23,894 nt of DNA from Candidatus Saccharimonadales bacterium. GTDB taxonomy: Bacteria > Patescibacteriota > Saccharimonadia > UBA4664 > SCTI01. Location: positions 1-23,894 of the forward strand of contig JASLFZ010000070.1 of the NCBI GenBank assembly GCA_030150485.1. The letters are read 5' to 3'. This document shows, piece by piece, positions 5,761 through 12,303 of this stretch; within the stretch, counting starts at the first letter, position 1; every line of letters begins with the position of its first letter. The notes under the pieces were generated by a model that was given only the letters and a program-made list of their open reading frames with translations, was not told the origin of the DNA and searched no databases. A program made the position numbers and the translations under genes.

Positions 5761-6553
5761 AATTGGAGCGGCTCTTTTCGAGTAGGAACGTAGGCGGTGA
5801 GCTATCCTTGCTCGTGATTTTAGCCAATGGTTCGGTACGCAAAAAGGCTGGCTCGAGGGTGTCGATGGTGCGGGGCTTAACGTAGCGAATCTCATCGATT
5901 TCGGTAGCATTTCGGCGCGCGTTTGCTAGGTTAATGGTCGCAAAATCCTTTACGTTAATGACGCTAAAATAAAACTCCAAGATGCTTTCATGGTGAGCAC
6001 TGAGCTCAACCACGTAGCGCAATGGCCCAATAATCGGATTGATGCCGGTTAACCGGGATACGATTCGAGCCACCGCTACCTCGGCCGTTTCGGAGGCCTC
6101 GATATACCCTCCGGGGAGGTGCCAGCTAGCCCGATCGCTGGGCTGGACTGCCAACAAGCCGGTGCCATTATCAATAATGGCACGCACGACAATGCGGCGA
6201 TACGACTGGCGCAATCTGCGCTGACGATTCCGCGCCGCCCACTGCTCGAACACCAGCGTTCCGTAAGGAGGCACGCTAGCGATTACCGCTACGCCGCCCC
6301 GCTTGAGCGACCAGCCCAAGCTATTAAAGGCGCTGATGGCAATGCCAAGATAAAAGATAAATAAGGTGCCGTGGATTTGGCCCACCACCGGCAGAATGGC
6401 GCTGTAGCCGGGCAGCTTGTAGTGCTGGATGACCACGCCAATAATCAGGCAGGTCCATCCGACCGCTTCGCCAATGGCCGCGAGCTTGAAGAGGGTCCAC
6501 GCCTCTTGTTCGGTAAAGGGCTTAAAGGCTTTGAGTTTAATGAACCATCTCAT
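5759..6553 (-). CDS. DUF3817 membrane domain fused to a degenerate Nudix domain
   Basis: A 264-aa protein. Residues about 13-100 match the three-helix DUF3817 integral membrane domain (EQEAWTLFKLAAIGEAVGWT, then GQIHGTLFIFYLG and VAVIASVPPYGTLVFE). A basic linker, RNRQRRLRQSYRR, leads to a cytosolic Nudix fold at 120-245. The Nudix box begins normally (LPGGYIEASE, Gly149, Glu155, Arg163), but the catalytic REUxEE becomes RIVSRL at 163-168, so all metal-binding glutamates are missing. Hydrolysis is unlikely; ligand sensing is more plausible. The longer reading from 6598 is rejected because ATG 6553 lies nine nt after TACAAT (6568-6563), fitting the leaderless pattern. It is divergent from the winged-helix gene. 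Confidence 0.8.
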   Translation of the reverse strand: MRWFIKLKAFKPFTEQEAWTLFKLAAIGEAVGWTCLIIGVVIQHYKLPGYSAILPVVGQIHGTLFIFYLGIAISAFNSLGWSLKRGGVAVIASVPPYGTLVFEQWAARNRQRRLRQSYRRIVVRAIIDNGTGLLAVQPSDRASWHLPGGYIEASETAEVAVARIVSRLTGINPIIGPLRYVVELSAHHESILEFYFSVINVKDFATINLANARRNATEIDEIRYVKPRTIDTLEPAFLRTEPLAKITSKDSSPPTFLLEKSRSN

Positions 6554-6562
6554 AGTCTTTTC

Positions 6563-6568
6563 ATTGTA
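6563..6568 (-). promoter_or_regulatory. -10 element of the DUF3817-Nudix gene
   Basis: On the minus strand TACAAT (6568 to 6563) lies nine nt before the ATG at 6553, with no Shine-Dalgarno sequence between. A leader of 0-3 nt is predicted. No good -35 is visible. Confidence 0.4.
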
Positions 6569-6655
6569 GCGTAAGGTGGTGCTTGATATTATCTGCAAAT
6601 TATGTAATTATATAGCAACGCTGATTTCACAACCTGGCAATCTACGGAGGCGAGC

Positions 6656-7159
6656 ATGGCAAGTACAGGAGCCCTAGTAAATCCACTACGGGTGCTGGAA
6701 GCGCTTTCTGAGGGAAGGGGCATAACGCCGTTTACCAGTAAGGAAATTATCGCCCAATCCGGCGTAGGCAACGCGAGTGTGGGGGCGCGGTTGCGGGATT
6801 TTGCGCAGCTGGGATTGGTGGCCTCAAGAGAGGGCCACTACTTCCTCAACACGAAGCCGTTGGAGCAACAGCAGCTTGAAGAGCTGGCTGAGCAGCGTAG
6901 CGCGCTGGGACAGCTGGGCCGTACCCTGCTTGTCCTGAGCCGCTTTGCGGACCAAGAAGTTAAAACGCCTCTCGATATAGCGAGGGGAACTGGCCTGGAT
7001 GAAATAGCGGTCCGGCTCAGGCTGGAGGCTCTGGCAGAGGCGGGCTGTCTGCACCTCTTGCCAGAGAAGCGCGCGCGTAAATTGCAGTACCAGCTAACTA
7101 CTGATGAGAAGCTCCTGAATCGTCGCTGGATGAAGCTGGTTTTGGCAGCGGGCGGTTAG
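6656..7159 (+). CDS. Protein with two winged-helix DNA-binding-like domains
   Basis: A 167-aa cytosolic protein. Residues about 10-65 form a winged helix with a PFTSKEIIAQSG helix, a recognition-like SVGARLRDFAQLGLV segment and a wing ending at HYFLN. Residues 66-90 are a Gln/Glu-rich helix (KPLEQQQLEELAEQRS), perhaps a dimerising coil. Residues about 91-150 are a second winged helix (VKTPLDIARGTGLDEIAVRLRLEALAEAG). No effector domain is present, so it is probably a DNA-binding regulator. I cannot name the family. The start is firm, with GGAGG at 6646-6650 and five nt spacing. It is divergent from the Nudix-fusion gene across a 102-bp gap, a common layout for a local regulator, which is inference only. 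Confidence 0.65.
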   Translation: MASTGALVNPLRVLEALSEGRGITPFTSKEIIAQSGVGNASVGARLRDFAQLGLVASREGHYFLNTKPLEQQQLEELAEQRSALGQLGRTLLVLSRFADQEVKTPLDIARGTGLDEIAVRLRLEALAEAGCLHLLPEKRARKLQYQLTTDEKLLNRRWMKLVLAAGG

Positions 7160-7182
7160 GGGGGCGCGAAGAGGTGAGGTAT

Positions 7183-7216
7183 GGCCCGGTGCGCGTAAAG
7201 CGTGCCGGGCCTCCTT
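7183..7216 (+). terminator. Probable terminator after the winged-helix gene
   Basis: GGCCCGG (7183-7189) pairs with CCGGGCC (7205-7211). The stem continues inward through TGCGC/GCGTG with two G-U pairs, around a short GTAAA loop. The following TCCTTTG is only weakly T-rich. Confidence 0.5.
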
Positions 7217-7249
7217 TGTGCCCGCTTCGCTGCTGCTGGCGGGATAAGC

Positions 7250-7278
7250 TTGACACCCAACCCGGGCATCCCTACTAT
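7250..7278 (+). promoter_or_regulatory. Consensus-like promoter of the 7299 membrane protein
   Basis: Perfect TTGACA (7250-7255), exactly 17 bp, then TACTAT (7273-7278). The start is predicted near 7285, leaving a leader of about 14 nt without a Shine-Dalgarno sequence before the ATG at 7299. Confidence 0.8.
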
Positions 7279-7298
7279 GCAAGCATAAGTGATATCCG

Positions 7299-7874
7299 AT
7301 GATCTCTAATTTTTTCCGTGTTATTGTGCCAACCGGAGCGCAGGCTTTTTGGTCGCTACTGTGCGCCATTGCGCTCTTGGGCGTGGTGTTTCGTGACCGG
7401 TTGGTGGCACTTATTACCGGCTCAAGTGGGGTGACCTCGAGCCAGCTCCAGGCTTCATATACGGGGCAGCTGCAGAAGCTTACGCATATCGGCTTTATGC
7501 CAGCTCTAACGATTGGAGTGTTTTGGGCCGGCGTAGGGGTGGTGGGCTATATCGTAGTTCTTGAGGTAATTAATGTTCTCATCAATGTGCATAACGAGGT
7601 GGTCGTGGACACAACGTTTGTGAACGCCGGATCGTTGCGCAGCCGGATGACGCGGCCACTCATGCGTATTGGCATTGCGGTGGGGCTTTTACTTTATCTG
7701 GTGCTTACTCTGCGCGTGCTCCTACCGATTTGGGCTAATCTCACTGGCCATGTGTTGTTTGGCGGCATCACTGTCGGCGCTAGCGCTGATGCGGTAGGTG
7801 GCGTGGTCGGTCTGGCTATAACTCTGTATGGGGCGTGGTTGCTTGCCATCGTGCTAAAAAACTTTCGCCGCTAA
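7299..7874 (+). CDS. Four-helix integral membrane protein of unknown function
   Basis: I do not recognise the family. This 191-aa protein has about four hydrophobic segments: residues 14-32 (FWSLLCAIALLGVVF), about 65-95 (PALTIGVFWAGVGVVGYIVV), about 125-147 (IGIAVGLLLYLVLTLRVLL) and about 163-187 (VGGVVGLAITLYGAWLLAIV). A polar loop rich in Asn, Val and Asp lies between helices 2 and 3 (NVHNEVVVDTTFVNAGS). It ends in KNFRR, a basic tail expected inside. The promoter is the best match to consensus in this half of the window, which suggests steady expression. The stop codon overlaps that of the opposing methyltransferase gene by four nt. Confidence 0.7.
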   Translation: MISNFFRVIVPTGAQAFWSLLCAIALLGVVFRDRLVALITGSSGVTSSQLQASYTGQLQKLTHIGFMPALTIGVFWAGVGVVGYIVVLEVINVLINVHNEVVVDTTFVNAGSLRSRMTRPLMRIGIAVGLLLYLVLTLRVLLPIWANLTGHVLFGGITVGASADAVGGVVGLAITLYGAWLLAIVLKNFRR

Positions 7875-8356
7875 TATCGGTAACGATAGGTGGTTGGGCT
7901 GGATTGAACGGGCTTGCGCCCGGGAATCTCAAACACATAGGAAATAACCTGAGCGCCGGGTTTAAGTTCACGCCTAAACTTATCAGCGAGGCGAGGCATA
8001 AATCGCGGCATCAAGAAGACCATTACCACGTCAACATCTTGCAGGCTAAAGCTCCATAGGTTGCCCAGGTGCACGTGAGCGTTGGGAAGATGGCGGGTGC
8101 GTAACTTGGCTATAAGCCAAAACAGCGGATTAATCTCTACGCCAATAACAGTGGCACCTGACTTGGCGGCGGCTATGAGCGTTTTACCGTCACCACAACC
8201 GATGTCGCAAAAGGTGATACCAGGGGCCAGCTTGGCGGCCTCTAGGAAGGGGGCTAGCTCAGCACTTCGGCTGGGCGCCCACGGTGCCCCTTGAAATCCT
8301 GCAATCACGCATAGTAAAAGGATGCCGGCAATAAAAAGCAGTACAATTATGACCAT
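7871..8356 (-). CDS. Membrane-anchored class I SAM-dependent methyltransferase, FAM173/ATPSCKMT-like
   Basis: A 161-aa protein. Residues 1-20 form one transmembrane anchor. A short APWAPSRSAEL segment resembles the pre-methyltransferase motif of the FAM173 family. Residues 45-140 form a Rossmann methyltransferase core with motif I FCDIGCGDGKT (50-59) and an acidic residue at the end of strand 2 (GVEINPLFWLIAKLR, Glu74). Human FAM173 proteins methylate lysines of the mitochondrial ATP synthase c ring and the ADP/ATP carrier, while bacterial relatives are uncharacterised. I infer methylation of a membrane-protein lysine as a possibility. Other small-methyltransferase roles remain open. TATAAT (8372-8367) lies ten nt before the ATG. 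Confidence 0.7.
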   Translation of the reverse strand: MVIIVLLFIAGILLLCVIAGFQGAPWAPSRSAELAPFLEAAKLAPGITFCDIGCGDGKTLIAAAKSGATVIGVEINPLFWLIAKLRTRHLPNAHVHLGNLWSFSLQDVDVVMVFLMPRFMPRLADKFRRELKPGAQVISYVFEIPGRKPVQSSPTTYRYRY

Positions 8357-8366
8357 AGATAGGCTT

Positions 8367-8372
8367 ATTATA
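8367..8372 (-). promoter_or_regulatory. -10 element of the anchored methyltransferase gene
   Basis: Minus-strand TATAAT (8372 to 8367) lies ten nt before the ATG at 8356, partly within the short gap after the acyltransferase stop. A leader of about three nt is predicted. This would allow expression independent of the upstream acyltransferase. Confidence 0.5.
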
Positions 8373-8375
8373 GCG

Positions 8376-9572
8376 CTAGAGAGCCGTTTTGGGCTGCAGC
8401 CGGGAGATTTTTAGCCACGCCATGCGGAGCCAGTTCTGGAAGTAGGTAGTGTAGAGGCGACTCGAAAGGCGGACCGAGGGCTCGTCGATCAAGGTCGTAA
8501 AAAAGTGCGCTACCAGCCAGATAACCAGGCCGACCGGTACGATCATGAGCAGAAAGCCCAGGCGATAGCCAACCGCTGGTGCTAGGCGGGCGAACAGGTA
8601 GCTTGCCAGTGAGCCGACAATCAAAAAGTGCGTGAGGTAGAGCGAAAAGGAGATTTTACCCAAATAAAGCGCCGGTTTTTGGGTGAGCAGTCGCTGCAGA
8701 AAAGGGGTGTACAGAATAGCAACCACTAATCCAAAAGCACCGAGAATGTGGGCCAGCACTGATACAGATACCCCGGCCGGCATGAGGGTGATGGCAGATT
8801 GAAACAGGGTGCCCTTAAGCGTCCCCACCGGGCAGCTGCCAAGGTAGAGGCTCAGGGCGGCCAGGGGAAGCCAGAGGCCACGCTCAAGCGTGGTGGCTAC
8901 CGTTCGGCCGCCGTTGTGATAGTAGTCGCAGGTGGCGACTCCGAGCATGAAGGTAATGTAGTACGTCTTTGCAAGGAGAAGGCCAAGGAGCAGGTAAGCA
9001 GCCACCCGATAGCGCCATTTGCCTACGCTCAATAAAATGAGGAAAACCAGAAATGAGCCCAACAGCTCGGTCTTCATCGTCCAGAGGACGGTATTGTAGT
9101 CGCTATGGCCGCTTACAAAGACGCCAATGGTGGCGTGGTACAGGGCGTCGCGAGTGCTGGGGTGGAACTGCCAAAAGCCACCTAGCCACTGGCTGCCAGA
9201 TTGCAGCGAGGCTTGGACGTTATGGTAGGCGTTAACCAGTAAAAGGAAGAACGATAGCAAAACCGAGGCCAGCACTGGCAGCATTAAGCGAGCGTAGCGC
9301 TTAGAGGCGCTTGCAACCACAACCTGCTTATCGCCGGTACGGAAGAATTTGGCGCTCAGCACGACGCCGCTCAAAACGAAGAAAATGCAGACGGCAAAGT
9401 TGCCGGAAACGAATAGATGGAGCGGGGTACGCTGTACTACGCCTTCCAGGGCTCTGTGAGTGGTATGGACACTGCCATCGGTGGCGGCTGGAAAAAACGA
9501 GATGGCAAAATGGTCGATCACGACGATGAGGGCCGCCAGCCCGCGCAGGCCGTCAAGATATCGAAACTTCAT
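8376..9572 (-). CDS. Acyltransferase family 3 membrane protein
   Basis: A 398-aa multi-span protein of the acyltransferase 3 family (PF01757; OatA/NodX/exopolysaccharide acyltransferases). It begins with the classic MKFRYLDGLRGLAALIVVIDHF, containing the expected His and Arg, and then SGNFAVCIFFVLSGVVLSAKFF. About ten hydrophobic helices run to the C-terminus, with LGKISFSLYLTHFLIVGSL near residue 310 as a second family signature. Such enzymes O-acylate cell-surface glycans, peptidoglycan or lipids using a cytoplasmic acyl donor; the acceptor cannot be told. There is no SGNH domain. The inner ATG at 9572 is preferred over 9581, because TATAAT (9585-9580) would overlap the outer ATG but lies seven nt before the inner one. 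Confidence 0.85.
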   Translation of the reverse strand: MKFRYLDGLRGLAALIVVIDHFAISFFPAATDGSVHTTHRALEGVVQRTPLHLFVSGNFAVCIFFVLSGVVLSAKFFRTGDKQVVVASASKRYARLMLPVLASVLLSFFLLLVNAYHNVQASLQSGSQWLGGFWQFHPSTRDALYHATIGVFVSGHSDYNTVLWTMKTELLGSFLVFLILLSVGKWRYRVAAYLLLGLLLAKTYYITFMLGVATCDYYHNGGRTVATTLERGLWLPLAALSLYLGSCPVGTLKGTLFQSAITLMPAGVSVSVLAHILGAFGLVVAILYTPFLQRLLTQKPALYLGKISFSLYLTHFLIVGSLASYLFARLAPAVGYRLGFLLMIVPVGLVIWLVAHFFTTLIDEPSVRLSSRLYTTYFQNWLRMAWLKISRLQPKTAL

Positions 9573-9579
9573 ACGCTTC

Positions 9580-9585
9580 ATTATA
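9580..9585 (-). promoter_or_regulatory. Perfect -10 placing the acyltransferase transcript start at its ATG
   Basis: Minus-strand TATAAT (9585 to 9580) is followed by seven nt (GAAGCGT) and ATG 9572. The upstream ATG at 9581 falls inside the -10 itself, so it cannot be in the mRNA. Confidence 0.6.
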
Positions 9586-9644
9586 CGTTAATGAAACTGA
9601 GCAGCGGCTGGGCGTCGGCCGGCGTCGCTATAGCATAAGAACTA

Positions 9645-9653
9645 TGCGATACT
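9645..9653 (+). promoter_or_regulatory. Extended -10 of the DUF3048 gene, leaderless
   Basis: TGcGATACT (TGn plus a 4/6 match) ends six nt before the ATG at 9660. The AGGGG in between touches the ATG too closely to act as a Shine-Dalgarno sequence. Confidence 0.4.
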
Positions 9654-9659
9654 AGGGGT

Positions 9660-10877
9660 ATGGGGTCGCTTCCGCGAAACACTAACCGTCACAACGGCCA
9701 GCCGATCGATACTCTGCGCCCGGCTGCCAACCAACCATCCACCTCACACCAGACGGAACCATCCGCCGGGACAACGACGCCTACGGAGAAGCCAGCGGGG
9801 GCGCAGCCGCTGGTCCGCTCCCCCTGGTGGAAGCGTCGCAAGCTCGTCGTCGGCATTGTGCTGGCAATCTTGGTAGTGGCGGGTGCTTCGGTGGCGGTGT
9901 GGGCGCGAACCCACCATCCAGCCGCAAAGCCGGTGGCCGTGCGCAAGGTGGGGGTCAAGCCGGTGGCGCCACCCCCACCTTATGATCCTCTCACCGGCCT
10001 CGCCGTGAGTTCGAAGAGCGTCGCCCAGCAACCGGTTATTGGCGTTATGATTGAAAATTTGTACCCAGATGCCCGCCCGCAGTCTGGATTGGGCCAGGCC
10101 GGGGTTGTGTACGAGGCGCTGGCGGAGGGCGGCATTACGCGGTTCCTAGCGATTTTCCAGGAGCCGCTCCCTCCTACGATTGGGCCGGTGCGCAGTCTGC
10201 GGCCCTACTATTTAGACTGGGGCTTAGAATACGGCATTCCGGTGGCGCACGCTGGTGGGAGCCAGCCAGCTCTTGAAGCGGTGCCGACCTCTGGCCTTAA
10301 AGATATTAATGCCTTGGTTTACGATGGCAGCTACTTTTATCGCACCACCGACCGGTACGCGCCTCACAACCTCTATACCGACGCCAGCAAGCTGACAGCG
10401 CTAGATGGTAAGCTTGGCTACGCCACACCGCCTACCTTTACGCCGGCGCTCCGCAAGGCCGACAAGGTGGTTTCGCCGGCGCCGCAACCCACTATCAAGA
10501 TTGCTTTTTCCTCCAGCCCTTATGGCGTTGAGTACGATTTTGATGCCGCCACCGACTCGTATAATCGTTTTATGGGCGGCACGCCTCACATCGACCGGAA
10601 CACCAATCAGCAGATTAAGGTTAAAAACGTCGTGGTCGAGTACGTGCCAACTTCCTATAGTACGCAGGCCGATGGTAAGCCAGAAACCGATATGCAACTG
10701 GTTGGGAGCGGCCAGGCGATGGTGTTCAATGATGGCACGGTAACACCGGGCACCTGGAGTAAAGCCTCTGACGGGGCCGCGACCAAGCTGCTTGATGCGG
10801 CCGGCAAGCCGATTGCGCTTAACCGCGGCACCACGTGGTACGAGATCATTCCTGTCGGTAATAGCGTTACGTATTAG
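9660..10877 (+). CDS. DUF3048 (YerB-like) membrane-anchored extracellular protein
   Basis: A 405-aa protein. The N-terminal 50 residues are hydrophilic and Pro/Thr-rich, followed by RRK and one transmembrane helix at about 60-80 (VVGIVLAILVVAGASVAVW), then the outside part. The DUF3048 domain starts at YDPLTGLAVSS (about residue 106). It contains QQPVIGVMIENLYPDARPQSGL, VYEALAEGGITRFLAIFQE, GPVRSLRPYYLDW and APHNLYTD, all typical of YerB-like proteins. The C-terminal half (about 270-405) fits DUF3048_C. Biochemical function is unproven; the family is a common wall-facing protein of Gram-positive-type bacteria. The 3' end overlaps the opposing DUF2127 gene by 11 nt. The start is at a leaderless promoter. 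Confidence 0.9.
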   Translation: MGSLPRNTNRHNGQPIDTLRPAANQPSTSHQTEPSAGTTTPTEKPAGAQPLVRSPWWKRRKLVVGIVLAILVVAGASVAVWARTHHPAAKPVAVRKVGVKPVAPPPPYDPLTGLAVSSKSVAQQPVIGVMIENLYPDARPQSGLGQAGVVYEALAEGGITRFLAIFQEPLPPTIGPVRSLRPYYLDWGLEYGIPVAHAGGSQPALEAVPTSGLKDINALVYDGSYFYRTTDRYAPHNLYTDASKLTALDGKLGYATPPTFTPALRKADKVVSPAPQPTIKIAFSSSPYGVEYDFDAATDSYNRFMGGTPHIDRNTNQQIKVKNVVVEYVPTSYSTQADGKPETDMQLVGSGQAMVFNDGTVTPGTWSKASDGAATKLLDAAGKPIALNRGTTWYEIIPVGNSVTY

Positions 10878-11370
10878 GGCTGGCTGGAGGGGCTGGGTGC
10901 CGGCGGTGGCGCTGGTACTCCTTGAGCGTTAGGTAAACAATTAAGGCGTCAAAGATCGTGAGCAGCGTCAGCAGTACCGAGTGGGAGTAGCTAATGCGGT
11001 AAACCTGATACACAATCAGCGCTGATAGCACTACGATCAGCATGAGGTAGGCCCAGTAGCGGTGATGCAGCACCTCATAAATCAGAACCAGTTTGATGAG
11101 GGCATCCACAATGAGATAGGTAGCCACCAGAATAATGGTGCGTTCATCAAACTGGTGCGCGAGCTTGATGAGGTGGCTGGTAACGGCATCGTCGGGATCG
11201 CGGGAAAAATCATGAACGGTGAAGAAGCGGATGGTGTAGTTGATTTGATGCGGCCGTATAATTAAGAGTAGAACACCTCCGATAAGCTCAAAGGCACCAT
11301 CGATGGCCTTGAGCCATAGCCCGATCTTAAAAAGACGGTCATAGGTGATTCTGCCGGTGTGTCGCTGCAT
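10867..11370 (-). CDS. DUF2127 family membrane protein
   Basis: A 167-aa protein of the DUF2127 group. The beginning, RLFKIGLWLKAIDGAFELIGG, is characteristic, followed by VLLLIIRP, a polar loop (FFTVHDFSRDPDDAVTSHLIKLA) and three more hydrophobic segments ending with VLLTLLTIFDALIVYLTLKEY. The short C-terminal tail is Arg/His/Pro-rich and cytoplasmic. Function is unknown. It starts six nt after the mscL stop codon with no Shine-Dalgarno sequence, so translation is probably coupled to mscL in a two-gene unit. This link, between a mechanosensitive channel and a DUF2127 protein, is the only clue to its role. Confidence 0.85.
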   Translation of the reverse strand: MQRHTGRITYDRLFKIGLWLKAIDGAFELIGGVLLLIIRPHQINYTIRFFTVHDFSRDPDDAVTSHLIKLAHQFDERTIILVATYLIVDALIKLVLIYEVLHHRYWAYLMLIVVLSALIVYQVYRISYSHSVLLTLLTIFDALIVYLTLKEYQRHRRHPAPPASPNT

Positions 11371-11376
11371 CTGTAG

Positions 11377-11790
11377 CTATTTTTCGGACACTAGCTTGCT
11401 GGTGCAAAACATGCAGCGCTTGGCTTGCTTGGGGATTTCGCTGAGGCACTCAGGGCACTTGCGGGTGCTAGGGTCGGCCGGCGGGCTGTTGCGGCGCGAT
11501 AGCGAGATAAGGTGGTTGATCGGCTGGACCACCACGAAGAAAACCACTCCGGCGGTAATGAGGAAGGACACAAAGGCGTTAATGAAATCGCCATACAAAA
11601 AGCGACTGTGGTGGATGGTGAAGTAGGAAGCGCTGAACTGCGAGTGGCCGTAAATTGCGGCAATCAGAGGCGTCACGAAATCCTTGACCATGGCGGTAAC
11701 CACACCATTAAAGGCCCCACCGACCACGACGGCGACCGCCAAATCAATAACGTTCCCGCGCAGAATAAACTTTTTAAATTCTTGAAGCAT
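11377..11790 (-). CDS. mscL: Large-conductance mechanosensitive channel MscL with C-terminal zinc ribbon
   Basis: A 137-aa channel that opens under membrane tension to release solutes during osmotic downshock. The N-terminal amphipathic helix (MLQEFKKFILRGNVIDLAVA) and the TM1 VVVGGAFNGVVTAMVKDFVTPLI are diagnostic. TM2 spans about residues 69-93 (INAFVSFLITAGVVFFVVV). Instead of the usual charged helical bundle, the cytoplasmic end carries a CxxC-10-CxxC zinc ribbon (Cys112, 115, 126, 129). This MscL variant is known from several lineages and may gate or stabilise the pentamer. ATG 11790 lies six nt after TACTAT with TTGTCG 17 bp further upstream, which suggests a leaderless mRNA. GAGG before the ATG is too close to be a good ribosome-binding site. 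Confidence 0.95.
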   Translation of the reverse strand: MLQEFKKFILRGNVIDLAVAVVVGGAFNGVVTAMVKDFVTPLIAAIYGHSQFSASYFTIHHSRFLYGDFINAFVSFLITAGVVFFVVVQPINHLISLSRRNSPPADPSTRKCPECLSEIPKQAKRCMFCTSKLVSEK

Positions 11791-11796
11791 GCCCTC

Positions 11797-11825
11797 ATAG
11801 TACTGCCGGCTACGAGCGCCGACAA
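11797..11825 (-). promoter_or_regulatory. mscL promoter, leaderless
   Basis: Minus strand: TTGTCG (11825-11820), 17 bp, TACTAT (11802-11797), then six nt to the ATG at 11790. The -35 matches at 4/6 and the -10 at 5/6. Confidence 0.5.
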
Positions 11826-11835
11826 GTCTAAGGCC

Positions 11836-12219
11836 TTATTTTGTGGCTTTGGAACGGGATTGGCGGCGACTGGCGGTTTTGCGTGGAGTTTTGCGCCCAG
11901 CTGGTTTGGTGGCGGAGGCGGTGGCGAAGCTCAGAGGGCTGCGGCTATTGATTATAAATACGTACGGTAGCGTCAGGATGGCAGCTAGTAAGACGGTCAC
12001 CATAATAAAGAGCAGTAGGCCGTACAGCGGCGCAAGCATAAAGCCAACCAGCATTCGAAGGGTATCACCGGAAGCGAGCGCCCCAGTTGATACGAGAATT
12101 AAGCCAAAAACGCTGTAACCGGCGGCAACCAGCATGGAGATTTCAAGCACAAACCAAACGTATCCCGGGTGAACCTGGGCGAAGCTTTGGAGATTCGACT
12201 TAAGCGTTTGGTAGTTCAT
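11836..12219 (-). CDS. Membrane protein with a histone-H1-like basic tail
   Basis: I do not recognise this 127-aa protein (130 aa if the GTG at 12228 is used). Two to three transmembrane segments span residues about 22-45 (YVWFVLEISMLVAAGYSVFG) and about 58-92 (LVGFMLAPLYGLLLFIMVTV then AAILTLPYVFII). The last 25 residues are a Lys/Arg/Ala/Thr/Ser/Pro tail (KPAGRKTPRKTASRRQSR) of the kind seen in bacterial histone-like proteins. The tail should face the cytoplasm and could bind DNA, RNA or acidic lipids; that is inference. It is divergent from the MarP-like gene across 84 bp. The start is unsure, since neither ATG 12219 nor GTG 12228 has a Shine-Dalgarno sequence. Confidence 0.65.
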   Translation of the reverse strand: MNYQTLKSNLQSFAQVHPGYVWFVLEISMLVAAGYSVFGLILVSTGALASGDTLRMLVGFMLAPLYGLLLFIMVTVLLAAILTLPYVFIINSRSPLSFATASATKPAGRKTPRKTASRRQSRSKATK

Positions 12220-12245
12220 GGTAGACACTGATTAGGTAATCAAAG

Positions 12246-12254
12246 ACTATATCA
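12246..12254 (-). promoter_or_regulatory. Extended -10 for the basic-tail membrane protein
   Basis: Minus-strand TGaTATAGT (12254 to 12246) is a TGn-extended -10. The start is predicted near 12239, a leader of about 20 nt to ATG 12219 or about 10 nt to GTG 12228. It lies back to back with the promoter of the MarP-like gene. Confidence 0.4.
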
Positions 12255-12267
12255 CATAAAGTTAGTG

Positions 12268-12296
12268 TAGTCAAGGTTCGTCTTCTGCGGTATGAT
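12268..12296 (+). promoter_or_regulatory. Promoter of the MarP-like protease, leaderless
   Basis: TAGTCA (12268-12273, 4/6), a 17-bp spacer, then TATGAT (12291-12296, 5/6). Seven nt later comes ATG 12304. The earlier in-frame ATG at 12292 lies inside the -10, so it would not be transcribed. Confidence 0.55.
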
Positions 12297-12303
12297 AGAT
12301 TTT

